Assembly (NCBI GenBank): GCA_044358925.1
Contig: JBIKNC010000001.1
Location: forward strand, 1-64,000
Source of the DNA: Rohdeia sp044358925
GTDB lineage: Bacteria; Planctomycetota; UBA1135; GCA-002686595
DNA: 64,000 nucleotides
Reading direction: 5' to 3'
Position numbers and translations under genes: made by a program. Below the pieces are notes generated by a model. That model was not told the DNA's origin. It worked only from the letters and a program-made list of their open reading frames with translations, and ran no database searches. Positions 35,214-44,909 of this stretch are shown here, piece after piece; position 1 is the first letter of the stretch, and the number at the start of each line of letters is the position of its first letter.

Positions 35214-37232
35214 TCAGTCGTCCGCGTGCACCCGGCCGAACTCGGCCAGGACCTTGGCTTGCTCGTTCGCAGGCACCGGCGCGTAGCCGTGCGCGCGCGC
35301 GGACCAGGTCGCGGTGCCGGCGGTCGACGAACGCAGGTCGCGGTTGTAGGTCTGCAACATGACCTGCGGGACGTGGGCACGCACGACGGCGACGGCGCCG
35401 TCGCCCTCGGACTGCTGATCGATCACGTGGCCGCGCCGCTGACTCGTGATGTCGGAGAACACGGCGCCCGCGTGTTCGGCGGGGACGTGCACTTCGATCT
35501 CCATGATCGGCTCGAGCAGCGTCGGCCGCGCCTTGGTGAACGCGTCGCGGAAGGCGCGCGCTCCCGCGGTCTTGAAGCTCGCCTCGTCGGAGTCGACCGC
35601 GTGGAACTTGCCGTCGAAGACTTCGACCTCGACGTCGACCACCTGCGCGTGTGTGAGGATGCCCTGCGTGCAGATCTCACGCACCCCCTTCTCGACGGCC
35701 GGGATCAGGTTGCGCGGGATCGCTCCGCCGACGACCTCGTCCTTGAACACGACACCGCTGCCTTCGACGCCCGGGCGCACGCGCAGATGGCACTCGCCGA
35801 ACTGGCCGCGACCGCCGCTCTGCTTCTTGTGGCGGTACATCGACTCCGCCGGAGCGCGAATGGTCTCGCGGTAGGCGATGCGCGGAGCATGAGTCGTCAC
35901 CGCGACGCCGAAGCGCCGCTTCAGTCGCGCCTCGACGATCGAGAGGTGCAGTTCGCTCATGCCGCTGATCACGAGTTCGTGGGTCAGCGGATCGTGGCGG
36001 TACCGGAAGGTCGGATCCTCCGAGGCGAGCTTGGCGAGCGACGGGCCGATCTTCTGTTCGTCGTTGCGTGAGACGAGCGCGACGGCCGACGAGACGAGCG
36101 GCTCCGGGAACTGCGGGAAGTCGATGGGCGTGCCGCCGCGGCCCGGCGGCCCGAACGTGTCACCGACGCCGAGGCCTTCGACTTTCGTGAACGCGACGAT
36201 GCTGCCCGCCTCCGCCGACTCGATCGCTTCGCGGTTCTTGCCGCCCATCAACACGAACAACCCACCGAGCTTCTCCGGCTTGCCGTCGCGCCCGACGGGC
36301 ACGACGGCGTCGTGCGCTCCGAGCCGTCCGTGCAGCAGCCGCGCGTAGCAGACCTTGCCGACGTGCGTGTCGGCGCGCACGGCGAAGACGACGCCGCGCG
36401 GCTCGCCCTCCTCCGACATGTCGATGTGCGCGCCGCCGCTCGTGAAACCGTCGACCTCGTGCGGTCCGGGCGCTGCGCGCTCGAGGAATGCGAGCAACTC
36501 GTCGACACCCACACCCGTGGCCGGGTTCGCACACAGGATCGGCACGAGCGTGTGCCCGACGATCGCCATCGGGTAGTACCGACGCAGTTCGTCCTCGGTC
36601 AGGTCCTGCGTCTCGAGGTAGCGCTCCACGGCCGCTTCGTCGCTGCAGCCGTCCATCACGCGGTCCATCAGCATCTGCCGCCACGGACTCTTGGGATCGC
36701 GCATCACGCGGTGCACGCCCGCGAGACGTTCGTTCGCGATGTCGGGCACGAGGCCCGGCACACACACTTCGCCGAAGGCCGCACGCAGTTCGTTCACGAC
36801 CGTGTCGAACGTCCGGTTCTCTCCCTCGCAGTGCGTGACGACGATCGCCATCGGTCGCCCCGACGCGACGACCTGCGACACCTTCTGACGCAGGTTGGTC
36901 GTGACGCCGCTCGCACACGACACGACCACGATCGCGAGGTCGGCGGCGAACAGTCCGGCGCGCGTTTCACCCTCGAACTCGGGGTAGCCGGGCGTGTCGA
37001 CGAAGTTCCAGTCGTAGACGTCGTGGCGCGCGTGGACGACGGCGAGCTTGAGCGTGTGCTGCTTGTCCTGCTCCTCCGGTTCCGTGTCGCACAGGCTCGT
37101 GCGATCGGCCACCGACCCTTTGCGTTCGGTGGCGCCGGCCGCGAACGCGAGAGCGTCGACCAGCGTCGTCTTGCCGACACCGGGGTGGCCGAGGAAGACG
37201 ACGTTGCGGTGGCGCGTGGATGTGTCGCTCAT
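35214..37232 (-). CDS. EF-G-like translational GTPase (EF-G paralogue) with altered G4 motif
   Basis: A 672-residue, five-domain EF-G-type protein. P-loop GHPGVGKT is at 15-22, and a divergent switch I (DTEPEEQDKQHTLKLA) precedes G3 DTPG (79-82). At the G4 position it reads VVTHCEGE (131-138) in place of NKxD, so guanine recognition may be changed. Domain IV has SGGRGQFGECHLRV and HAVDSDEASFKTAG; domain V has VFSDITSQRRGHV. It is shorter than canonical EF-G and probably a paralogue of EF-G2 type, not the main elongation factor. Its gene stands alone between the OmpA-like gene and pilT. Function unproved. Confidence 0.85.
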   Translation of the reverse strand: MSDTSTRHRNVVFLGHPGVGKTTLVDALAFAAGATERKGSVADRTSLCDTEPEEQDKQHTLKLAVVHARHDVYDWNFVDTPGYPEFEGETRAGLFAADLAIVVVSCASGVTTNLRQKVSQVVASGRPMAIVVTHCEGENRTFDTVVNELRAAFGEVCVPGLVPDIANERLAGVHRVMRDPKSPWRQMLMDRVMDGCSDEAAVERYLETQDLTEDELRRYYPMAIVGHTLVPILCANPATGVGVDELLAFLERAAPGPHEVDGFTSGGAHIDMSEEGEPRGVVFAVRADTHVGKVCYARLLHGRLGAHDAVVPVGRDGKPEKLGGLFVLMGGKNREAIESAEAGSIVAFTKVEGLGVGDTFGPPGRGGTPIDFPQFPEPLVSSAVALVSRNDEQKIGPSLAKLASEDPTFRYRHDPLTHELVISGMSELHLSIVEARLKRRFGVAVTTHAPRIAYRETIRAPAESMYRHKKQSGGRGQFGECHLRVRPGVEGSGVVFKDEVVGGAIPRNLIPAVEKGVREICTQGILTHAQVVDVEVEVFDGKFHAVDSDEASFKTAGARAFRDAFTKARPTLLEPIMEIEVHVPAEHAGAVFSDITSQRRGHVIDQQSEGDGAVAVVRAHVPQVMLQTYNRDLRSSTAGTATWSARAHGYAPVPANEQAKVLAEFGRVHADD

Positions 37233-37538
37233 GGCGGCGGGCTCCTGGGCCCTTGGGGCCCTGGGTGGGTCGAGAACCGCGTCCGCCGTGCGGCGGGCGC
37301 ACCGAGGTCGATGCTACCCGTTGGCGCCGAGAGTGGCGGGAGCGACACCACGGTCCTCCGCGCGCGAGCGCCGCGCGCCGGCGCGGTGCCCGCTGCATGC
37401 GGCTCGGCGCGCCGTGCACACGCGGCACCGACACGAAACGACCCCGCGCCCGTCACCGGCCGCATGGAGCGGCCTGTGACGGGCGCGGGGTCTTGGATCG
37501 GGCGAAAGCCGCTCGTCGAGACGAGCGCTCCCGTTCGA
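37233..37538. other. 306-base intergenic region with a strong hairpin
   Basis: The region between the OmpA-like stop and the EF-G-like start contains the terminator hairpin at 37441-37491 and the presumed promoter of the EF-G-like gene. I see no gene and no clear promoter consensus. Confidence 0.6.
37441..37491 (-). terminator. Strong terminator hairpin after OmpA-like gene
   Basis: A 23-bp stem with one mismatch and a 5-nt loop (atgga), beginning 48 nt after the OmpA-like stop; on the minus strand it is followed by CGTTTCGTGT. It separates the OmpA-like gene from the EF-G-like gene. Confidence 0.85.
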
Positions 37539-38219
37539 TCACTGATGCACGATGATCTCGACGCGGCGGTTCTTGGCCTTGCCGGCCGGCGACGTGTTCT
37601 CCGAGATCGGGCGGTACTCACCGTGGCCCGCGACGATGCAGTTGTCGTCCGCGACGCCGCAGGACTCGACGAGGAAGCGGTGCACCGACGAGGCACGCGC
37701 GATCGAGAGCTCGCGGTTCGTCTTGAACTTGCTCTTGCTGGGTTGGTCGCCGTCCGTGTGGCCTTCGATCCAGTACTGAGCGTTCGGGAACTCGCTCACG
37801 AGGCGGCGCGCGACGGACTGCACGGCTTGTTGGCCGCTCGACTTGAGGTCCGCGGAGCCCGAGTCGAACGTGATGCCGGCCGGGATCGAGATGACGAGGT
37901 CGCGACCGCGCATCGAGACGTCGATGCCCTGGTCGGTGAGTTCGGGGTAGTCGGGCGTCGGCGACGGGACCGAAGCGTCTTGGAGCTGACGGTCGAGCGC
38001 CGCGACTTCGTTCTGGTAGGTGTTGACCTGGCGTTCGAGGTCGAGCTTCTCGCTCTTCAGGCGCGCGTTCTCGTCGCGCAGTGTGATGACCTCGTCCTCG
38101 TAGGCCTGCAGCGCCTTGTGCGAGGCGCAACCGGGCGAGAAGACGGCGGCGAGAGCGACGGCGCAGAACGCGGCCAGCCGGTGGAAGCGGAAGGTCTTGG
38201 GGGCGGGCGTGGAGATCAT
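37539..38219 (-). CDS. OmpA/Pal-type peptidoglycan-associated lipoprotein
   Basis: A 226-residue lipoprotein. The signal peptide ends in the lipobox SPGC (Cys31). A coiled coil follows (about 40-90, KALQAYEDEVITLRDENARL), then an OmpA C-terminal domain with EGHTDGD and NRELSIARASSVHRFLV and the end motif NRRVEIIV. Conserved Asp and Arg residues of this domain bind peptidoglycan diaminopimelate in the family. It should tie the outer membrane to the cell wall. ATG at 38219 gives a proper signal peptide. A strong terminator follows. Confidence 0.9.
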   Translation of the reverse strand: MISTPAPKTFRFHRLAAFCAVALAAVFSPGCASHKALQAYEDEVITLRDENARLKSEKLDLERQVNTYQNEVAALDRQLQDASVPSPTPDYPELTDQGIDVSMRGRDLVISIPAGITFDSGSADLKSSGQQAVQSVARRLVSEFPNAQYWIEGHTDGDQPSKSKFKTNRELSIARASSVHRFLVESCGVADDNCIVAGHGEYRPISENTSPAGKAKNRRVEIIVHQ

Positions 38220-38519
38220 GGATCGGAGGGTCGGACTCGGGCGGTTTCTGGTTGGGGCATGCGGCGCGAGATCACGCGTCCCCCCCACCGCCCGTTCGCT
38301 GCTGGGCGACGACGGACGGCGGCGGGCGGCGACGGTGGTGTCGAGCCGAGGCTGGACGGGGTGCTCGCCGGCGCGACACGCGGGGTGGGTGTCGACGCTC
38401 GAGCGGGCCGCCGCGGGCCGGGAAGGTCTCGGTGGGCGACGAGCGATGCGGCGCGCGCATCACGGGCACGTCCACGGACGCGCCGTGGAGTGCCGGTTCT
38501 CGCCGGAACCGAGCCCGAC
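38220..38519. other. 300-base intergenic region upstream of the OmpA-like gene
   Basis: This stretch separates the prepilin peptidase stop from the OmpA-like start and probably carries the latter's promoter. It is GC-rich with a short C6 run. I see no gene, hairpin or consensus promoter. Confidence 0.4.
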
Positions 38520-39452
38520 TCAGGGGCCGAAGGGCAGCAGCCGGACGAGATCTTTCCAGGCCAGCAGGGTGATTCCAATCCCCAAGGCGAGGTACGGGCC
38601 AAACGGGAGATAACGCCCGAGGCGGCGCGCTCCGGCCACGGTCCACAAAAGCGACTTCCTGAGCCGACGGCTGCGTTGGCGTCGGCGCAGCAGGTGGTGG
38701 AAGTGCGCGATCGCGACGATGCCGGCGATCGATCCGGCGCCCGCGCCGACGAGGAAAGCGGCCAGCGCGCCGCCCGGCCCGACCAGTCCACCGGCCGCGG
38801 CCATGAGCTTCACGTCGCCCAGCCCCATCGCCTCCTGACCGTAGACGCGCGAACCGATCCAGCCGACGAGGAGCGGCAGCCCGCCGCCCGCCAAGATGCC
38901 CGCGACCGAGCCGAACAGCGCGCCGACGCGATCGACGGCGCCCGGCGTGTCGGACATGGCCTGGGCGACGAGCGTGTGTTCGTGCAGCGCCGGCACGAGC
39001 AGCGACAGGATCGGCGCGAGCACCGTGCCGCCGATCGAGATCTCGTCGGGGATCTCGAAGAACTGGAAGTCGACCGCGCTCGCGATCACGAGCGCCGTGA
39101 GTGCGACCCACCAGACGAGCAGGAGTCCGAGGTTCGGGGCCGGCAGACACCACAGGGCCGTCGCGAAGAGCGCTCCGCACAGGATCTCGACCAGCGGGTA
39201 GCGCCAGTGGATCGGCGTCTGGCACGAACGGCAGCGGCCGCGCAGCGCGAGCCACGACACGAGCGGCAGGTTGTCGAACCAGCGCAACTGGTAGCCGCAG
39301 CTCGGGCAGAACGAGCGGCGCGGCTTCGTCATCGACAGCTCGGGCCGCGGCAGACGGTGGATCGCGGCGTTCGCGAACGAGCCGGCCATCAAGCCGAAGA
39401 GGACCGCGAACAGGTACTGAAGTTCGAGCGGTAGTTCGAAGGGTCCGAGCAC
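38520..39452 (-). CDS. pilD: Prepilin peptidase / N-methyltransferase PilD
   Basis: A 310-residue polytopic inner-membrane aspartic protease. The cytoplasmic loop carries two CxxC pairs (C49/C52 and C74/C77), typical of bifunctional enzymes that also N-methylate the mature pilin. Catalytic Asp candidates are D128 (SAVDFQ) and D213 in the GLGD motif (210-213). GSFANAAIHRLP near the start is also a family mark. It processes the prepilin encoded at 29.9-30.6 kb. Start is GTG at 39452. It follows a large lipoprotein gene and precedes the OmpA-like gene. Confidence 0.95.
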   Translation of the reverse strand: MLGPFELPLELQYLFAVLFGLMAGSFANAAIHRLPRPELSMTKPRRSFCPSCGYQLRWFDNLPLVSWLALRGRCRSCQTPIHWRYPLVEILCGALFATALWCLPAPNLGLLLVWWVALTALVIASAVDFQFFEIPDEISIGGTVLAPILSLLVPALHEHTLVAQAMSDTPGAVDRVGALFGSVAGILAGGGLPLLVGWIGSRVYGQEAMGLGDVKLMAAAGGLVGPGGALAAFLVGAGAGSIAGIVAIAHFHHLLRRRQRSRRLRKSLLWTVAGARRLGRYLPFGPYLALGIGITLLAWKDLVRLLPFGP

Positions 39453-39547
39453 GCGCGGAGCCTATCCGCGCCGCGCGCTCGGTCGGCACGCGCTCGGGCG
39501 ACGGCGTGTGCGAGTCCCACTCGCGTGCGTGGCGGTGTGCGCTGGTG

Positions 39548-41380
39548 TCACTCCCAGACCAGCTCGACTTCGTCGAGCCACGGCGGATCCCACGCCTTCG
39601 ATTTGTCGCTGCGCGCCGAAACCGTCAAGTCGACGAGCAACCGCAGGGTCTCGCAGTCCTCGAGCAGGCGCACGTCCGCAACCGGACCGATGTCGACCGA
39701 CTGGCCGTCGCTCGTGCGCCGCGTTCCGAGGTAGCGCACGTCGAAGCGTCCGATCGGATCACCCGCTGCGACGCTCGCCCCTTGCTGCGGATGACCGAGC
39801 ACACGGGCCGCGCGCCAACGGCGCAGCGCTCCACCGGCGCCGATCGGGCCCGAGATGATCGACCAGGTCTGTTCCGTCGCGAGCGGGTTCTCCTTCGGCT
39901 CGTCGATCTCGATCGGCAGCGTCTCGGTCCATGCGATCACCGAGCTGCGGCTGTAGGGCTCGCTGAACCAGGCTTCGCTCGCGACGACTCGCCCGGGCAC
40001 GCGCACACGACCGCCAGCGACGAGGACACACGGTCCGTCGGCGTCGATCTCGCCGCGCACGACGATGTCGCCGCCCGCCACGAAGATCGTGATCGGCGGC
40101 CCGCCGGTGCGCGAGCGATCGACGAAGGCCGAGAGCGACTCGCCCGCCTCGAAACGGATGCGACCGACGCCGAACTCGGGGCTGCGGTCGAAGCGGCGCA
40201 GCCACTCCTGAGGTGCTTCGCCGTCGCGGCGCCGCGCGTCACCGGTCTGCACGCGGCGCACGATGCGGCCGTCGATCTCGAGCGCTCCCTGCGCAGCGAC
40301 GACGACGATGCCGGTGCCCGGCAGTTCGACGACGGCGTCGGTCGGAACGACGAGCGAGGTCGCGTTCCACGAGCTGCGCTCGCCGGCACTTTCGAGGACC
40401 AGCGGCCCGTCGCTCCCGTCGCCGGCGCTCTTCGGGAAGCGCAAACGCACGCGGCCGTCGCCCTCCCAACGCGCCTCCCCCACCGCGCCTTCGACGGCGC
40501 GCGGTGTCGCGAGTTGGCTCGACGTGAAACTCTCGAGGAAGCGCGGACCTGCGGGCGGCGGGGACACGGGTTCGACGACGAGTGCAGCGCCGGTCGGCAA
40601 CGCGATCCACGGAATGGGCACACGACTGCCGCCGAGGTCGCACAACGCAGCCGCGCCGCGGTCGGCGAGCAAGCGATGTTCGCCGACCGTCAGGAGGACC
40701 GGCACGCCCGCGGCGTCGACGGGCATGAGTTCGATGCGCGCGCGACCGGCGACGTTCTCGACGAGGCGCGCGCGCACGCGGATGCGCTCGAGACGGCTGA
40801 GTGGCACGAGGACGAACAGGTCGTCGTTCACCGTTCGCGGATCGAGAGCTTGATCGCACACGAGGACCCACGGCGCGCCCGCTTCGGTGCGTGTGTTCTC
40901 GATCGACAGCAACGCAGCGCGATCGGGCGCGTCGTCGAGGAACGGAAGTTCGGAGGCCGCATCGGCCGTCTCGAAGCGCGCGCGGAACGTGCGCGACAGC
41001 GGCGCGCCGTCGCGGCTGCGCAGTGCGTCGACGCGTGGAAAGCCGAGCAACTCGAGGGTGTAGACGGCTCCTGCACCGAAGCTCCCGGTCGCGAGCGCGC
41101 GATCGATCGGCAGAGCCGGTTCGAACGACAGCCGTCGACCGACGACCTCGAGTGCACCGTCGACTTCGTGGCCGCGCTCGTCGACGACGCGCACGGTGCG
41201 GCGTGTGATCGAGCGCGGATCGAGGTTCTGCGAGAAGTGAACGACGAGCGGCTCGTTCAGGAGCACTCCGCCCGCTGCCGCGTGACGGAACTGCGTGACT
41301 TCCAGTGCCTGTGCGGCCTTGCGCGAACAGGCGGCGAGGCCACACGTGACGAGGATGCAAACGAGCGCGGACCGGAGCAC
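39548..41380 (-). CDS. Large lipoprotein of the Ig-like/beta-repeat family (member B)
   Basis: An about 610-residue predicted lipoprotein; start GTG 41380 gives a compact signal peptide with the lipobox LAAC (Cys18). Longer frames upstream are Arg-rich. An Ig-like segment (LNEPLVVHFSQNLDPRSI) is shared in style with the other giant lipoproteins. The later part has GDIVVRGEIDADGPCVLVAGG but is much less Gly-rich, and the end ETLRLLVDLTVS with PPWLDEVELVWE matches the C-terminal pattern of its relatives. Downstream lies prepilin peptidase (95 bp). Function unknown; probably outer-membrane anchored. Confidence 0.75.
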   Translation of the reverse strand: MLRSALVCILVTCGLAACSRKAAQALEVTQFRHAAAGGVLLNEPLVVHFSQNLDPRSITRRTVRVVDERGHEVDGALEVVGRRLSFEPALPIDRALATGSFGAGAVYTLELLGFPRVDALRSRDGAPLSRTFRARFETADAASELPFLDDAPDRAALLSIENTRTEAGAPWVLVCDQALDPRTVNDDLFVLVPLSRLERIRVRARLVENVAGRARIELMPVDAAGVPVLLTVGEHRLLADRGAAALCDLGGSRVPIPWIALPTGAALVVEPVSPPPAGPRFLESFTSSQLATPRAVEGAVGEARWEGDGRVRLRFPKSAGDGSDGPLVLESAGERSSWNATSLVVPTDAVVELPGTGIVVVAAQGALEIDGRIVRRVQTGDARRRDGEAPQEWLRRFDRSPEFGVGRIRFEAGESLSAFVDRSRTGGPPITIFVAGGDIVVRGEIDADGPCVLVAGGRVRVPGRVVASEAWFSEPYSRSSVIAWTETLPIEIDEPKENPLATEQTWSIISGPIGAGGALRRWRAARVLGHPQQGASVAAGDPIGRFDVRYLGTRRTSDGQSVDIGPVADVRLLEDCETLRLLVDLTVSARSDKSKAWDPPWLDEVELVWE

Positions 41381-41491
41381 GTGTCGCAGGATAGGCCGCG
41401 AGCGGCCCGCCTGCTCGTCCCGAGTCCTCCCTGCGCCGCGCTCGCGAAACAGGCCCGCACGAACGCCGCACACGTGCAGGGCCTCATGACA

Positions 41492-41529
41492 AGGGACCCC
41501 GCGACACCATGCGGCGTCGCGGGGTCCCT
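41492..41529 (-). terminator. Terminator hairpin after giant lipoprotein C
   Basis: A perfect 14-bp stem (agggaccccgcgac with its complement) with a 10-nt loop starts 41 nt after the stop of the lipoprotein at 41570. On the minus strand it is followed by TTGTCAT. It separates members C and B of the lipoprotein set. Confidence 0.8.
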
Positions 41530-41569
41530 CGTGCTCCTTCGCGGTCGGGCACTGGCCCGGCCGAAGGCA

Positions 41570-44500
41570 TCAGAACTGCAACAGGAAGCGCACGAAGTCC
41601 AGCGACGGAAGCTCTTCGTTGCCAGTGAGGCCGTTGTTCGCCGTGTCGATGTCGAACGTCACGCGGAACTTGACGAACTCGATCGTCTGCGGCGCCGTGC
41701 TGAGCGTCGACATGTTCGTCGTCCAGTCGACGACCACCGCTCCCGGTTGACCGGCCACACCCGCGGCGAGTCCTTGGAACTCGACGGCGATTCGCGACTC
41801 CGCGTCGATGCTGTCGGCCGTGCCGGCCGTGCGCACACGGTAGAAGCGCGGGATCAGCTCGTACGTCGTGCCACCAGGCGTGAACGCTGTCAGGTCCGGC
41901 GCACCCTCGAGGTCGAGTGTGAGCACGTTCGTCAGCACGTCGAAGGCTGCCGCTGCGACCGTGAACGAACCCGTCGTCACACCCTGCGTCAGTTCGATCT
42001 CGAACTGGCGCAGGAGCTGCGTGTTGCGCAGGTACACGTTGTCGACCGGATCGTTGAACAGCACCGTCGCGTCGAGCACCACGCGCTTGTTGGCGTTGCT
42101 CACGCTGTCGACCGTTCCCGTCAGGATCGCAGTCTCTTCGTTGATCGTGCCGGCCGTCGAGGGAATGAAGCCCGTCGCGATCGGCAGCGTCGAGAAGTCG
42201 TACTGGACCTGCGGGAGCACCGACGCCGGGTTCAGGTTGGCACCGCCGACAGCGATCGGCTTCGTCTCGGCCCGCGACAGCGAACCGAACGTGCGCACGC
42301 ACAGGAACGGGTTCGGGCGTGCGACCTGGTTGATGTTCTGAACGAACGGCGCGGGACGCAGCAGGATGTCGTCGCCGATGAGGGTCGAGCTCAGGTGGAT
42401 CTGGACGATGCCGTGCCCGCCGTTGCCGCCCCCCGCGAGACCGCTCGCGAACGATCCGTACGCGTTGCCGTTGCCGTTCGCGCCCGGTCCGCCAAGACCA
42501 CCCTCCGCCTGGAAGATCGGTGCGATCTGGGTGGTCGGAGCCGACGGATTCACGGCTGCCTGCGTGAAGTCGTAGCGGGTCGCCGATTCCACGATGATCA
42601 TGCCGCCCGAGCCGCCACCCGATCCACCGGCGACACCGCGCGGGTCGGAGGGGCGTTGCTCGCCGCGCGCACCCGTTCCGCCGGCGACCGTCACGCGGCC
42701 GTTGCCGATGACGCTGAACACACCGAGGCATTTGATCTCGATCAGGCCGCCGCCGCCGGCACCCGATGCTCCGCGCATGTTGTTGGTCTGCGTGAAGCCG
42801 GCCGGGAAGTTGACCTGGCGGATCGAGTCACCACCCGCACCTCCTCCGGAGCCGGCCGTCGGCGCCGACAACTCACCCATGATGAGCGTCGTCGGGTTCT
42901 GCTGACGGACGCCGAAGAAGTTGTTCGTCGGCGTCGTGTCGAGGAACAACGAGTCGCCGATCGGACCGCCGAGCGGCGGGCTGATGTTCGTCACACAGCT
43001 CCGCGCGCCGGTCGTCGGGTTGTCGTTCACGATCACCGTGCCTTCGTTGCCCGGCGACGCGTAGGCCAGCGTCAGCGGAGGCACCGCCTGCGGCGAGCCT
43101 TGGTTGACGATCGGCGAGTGGTTCTGTCCCTGGTGGAACTGTGCCGGAGCGACGATGAGCTGACTGTTCGTCACACCGCCGCCGCCGCCGCCCACGCGGC
43201 GGTTGACGTCGGACACCGTTCCGTAGCCGGACTCACCGCCGTCGCCACCGAAGTTCGACAGGTCGTTCGGGCCGAAACCGTCGCCGCCCTTGATGTCGGG
43301 CTGCGTGATCACGTTGGACGGACTCGCGACGCCACCGTCGCCGCCGCCCAGGTTGCCCGACGCACCGGCGATCGAAGTCGCCGACTGCAGTGAACTCTGG
43401 TCCTGTGCGTCGAAGCCCAGACCTTGGATGGTTCCGCGCAGGTCGACGAACCCGGTCGCGAAGATGCGTGCCGGATTCGGACCCTCGAAGCGCAGGATCG
43501 AACCAGGGTTGAGGACCAGGTTGCGGCAGTAGATGCGACCGCCGGTCACGACCTGGTTGAAGGTGTTCGCTCCGTTCGGACCACCCGTGATGAAGTCGGC
43601 GGCCGTGTTGACCACTTCGACTTCGTTGATCGCGAGCACGAAGTCGAAGTCGGCCGGGAAGTTCGGGTCCGGACTGGTCTCGAACGCCAGCTTGGCCTCC
43701 AGACGGCCACCGCTCCAATCGGCGCGCGGCAGGGCGGAGAGCGACGTCGTGTCGAAGCGCGAGGTGTCGTCGAACGACTCGAGCAGTTCGTCCGCAACGG
43801 CCTGCGGATTGAACGAAGGATCGATCTGCACGGCCGTGCGGAAGCTCGAGAACTGATTCAGGGCCAGAGCGTTCTGGTCACCGATCAAGTCCTGGAAGGC
43901 CGCCGCCACTTCGACGCGCAGCTGCACGTCCGGCGGCAGGATGCCGACCGGATCGAGGCGCACTTGGGCGCCCGTGGTCGTGCAGTTCTTGATGAGCGTC
44001 GGCGACGTGGGCAGGTTCACCCACGTCAGCGTGAGCGGGTCGAGGAACTGGAGGCGCAGACGGTCCGAACTCACGTTGACCAACGACGGGTTGACCGCCT
44101 GGTCGAACTCGAGGAACACGGACAGGCGTTGGTCTCCGCCGGAGAACAGGTTCACCGGCAGGCCGTCGATCTCGATCGGCTCGAGCTGAGAATCGAGTTC
44201 GAATTCGGTGTCCACCGGCGTCGTGTCGCCGACGCGGATGAAGCTCGCCACCGCTTCCGGTGCGCTCGTCGTCGTGAGGACCAGGACCTGCGGCGGTCCG
44301 GCCTTCGTGTCGAAGAACAGCTCGGAGGAGGTCGTGCTCGCCGGCGTGGTGAAGCTGCGCTGTTGGGAGGTCGCCAACGTGCGCCCGGTCGAGTCCTGAA
44401 CAGCGATACCGCCCGCGTCCTGACCGACGATGACGACCGTGTAGGCCGTCGCGAGATCGAGGCCGGCGTCGGAGAAGTCGGAGGACGTCGGGCAGCGCGG

Positions 44501-44881
44501 CTGGAACACGACCGTCGTCGGATCGGGGGAGCCGTTCCCGAGCACCTTGGCCGAGAACTCACCGAGCGCCTGCTGGCCGCCCACCGTTCGGATCTGGATC
44601 GAGCTCGAGTTGATGCTCGCGAAGTCCACCGGGCTGCTGAAAACGAACTCGATCGGTCGGTTCAACTTCCAAGCGTTCTGGACGCCCGGAAGCATGCCGC
44701 CGACGGTCAAGAGTTCGAAGTTGCCGCCGGTGACCCCGCTCGAGGAGCTGCCTCCTCCACCGCCACACGAACTCGCGAGTGCCGCGAGGACGAGCGCCGT
44801 GCCTTGGAAACCGCGCCGCGCGACCTGGCCGACGAGGCCCGTGGTGCCGTGCTGCAAGCGTGCGTTGTCGACGTTCTTCAT
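41570..44881 (-). CDS. Giant Gly-rich lipoprotein with Ig-like segments and beta-repeat region (member C)
   Basis: An 1103-residue lipoprotein with the lipobox LASSC (Cys39), then GGGGGSSSS. Ig-like segments (IEFVFSSPVDFASI; LSVFLEFDQAVNPSLV) fill the first 350 residues. The module ILRFEGPNPARIFATGFVDLRG, nearly the same layout as in member A, opens the Gly-rich region. There, GGxGG loops alternate with strands such as GGMIIVESATRY, GGLIEIKCLGVF and GHGIVQIHLSS. It ends in FVKFRVTFDI and SLDFVRFLLQF with a C-terminal Phe. It lies 28 bp downstream of member D, so the two are cotranscribed. Likely a surface-exposed solenoid; role unknown. Confidence 0.8.
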   Translation of the reverse strand: MKNVDNARLQHGTTGLVGQVARRGFQGTALVLAALASSCGGGGGSSSSGVTGGNFELLTVGGMLPGVQNAWKLNRPIEFVFSSPVDFASINSSSIQIRTVGGQQALGEFSAKVLGNGSPDPTTVVFQPRCPTSSDFSDAGLDLATAYTVVIVGQDAGGIAVQDSTGRTLATSQQRSFTTPASTTSSELFFDTKAGPPQVLVLTTTSAPEAVASFIRVGDTTPVDTEFELDSQLEPIEIDGLPVNLFSGGDQRLSVFLEFDQAVNPSLVNVSSDRLRLQFLDPLTLTWVNLPTSPTLIKNCTTTGAQVRLDPVGILPPDVQLRVEVAAAFQDLIGDQNALALNQFSSFRTAVQIDPSFNPQAVADELLESFDDTSRFDTTSLSALPRADWSGGRLEAKLAFETSPDPNFPADFDFVLAINEVEVVNTAADFITGGPNGANTFNQVVTGGRIYCRNLVLNPGSILRFEGPNPARIFATGFVDLRGTIQGLGFDAQDQSSLQSATSIAGASGNLGGGDGGVASPSNVITQPDIKGGDGFGPNDLSNFGGDGGESGYGTVSDVNRRVGGGGGGVTNSQLIVAPAQFHQGQNHSPIVNQGSPQAVPPLTLAYASPGNEGTVIVNDNPTTGARSCVTNISPPLGGPIGDSLFLDTTPTNNFFGVRQQNPTTLIMGELSAPTAGSGGGAGGDSIRQVNFPAGFTQTNNMRGASGAGGGGLIEIKCLGVFSVIGNGRVTVAGGTGARGEQRPSDPRGVAGGSGGGSGGMIIVESATRYDFTQAAVNPSAPTTQIAPIFQAEGGLGGPGANGNGNAYGSFASGLAGGGNGGHGIVQIHLSSTLIGDDILLRPAPFVQNINQVARPNPFLCVRTFGSLSRAETKPIAVGGANLNPASVLPQVQYDFSTLPIATGFIPSTAGTINEETAILTGTVDSVSNANKRVVLDATVLFNDPVDNVYLRNTQLLRQFEIELTQGVTTGSFTVAAAAFDVLTNVLTLDLEGAPDLTAFTPGGTTYELIPRFYRVRTAGTADSIDAESRIAVEFQGLAAGVAGQPGAVVVDWTTNMSTLSTAPQTIEFVKFRVTFDIDTANNGLTGNEELPSLDFVRFLLQF

Positions 44882-44909
44882 GTTGATCGAGGGTCCTGTG
44901 TCGAGCGAA

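Noticed and set aside
36312..43393. Very long plus-strand frames opposite prepilin peptidase, EF-G-like and lipoprotein genes
   Set aside because: They are rich in Arg, Ala, His and Val, carry no domain motif or signal, and run antisense to genes with clear family motifs; they arise from high GC at third codon positions.
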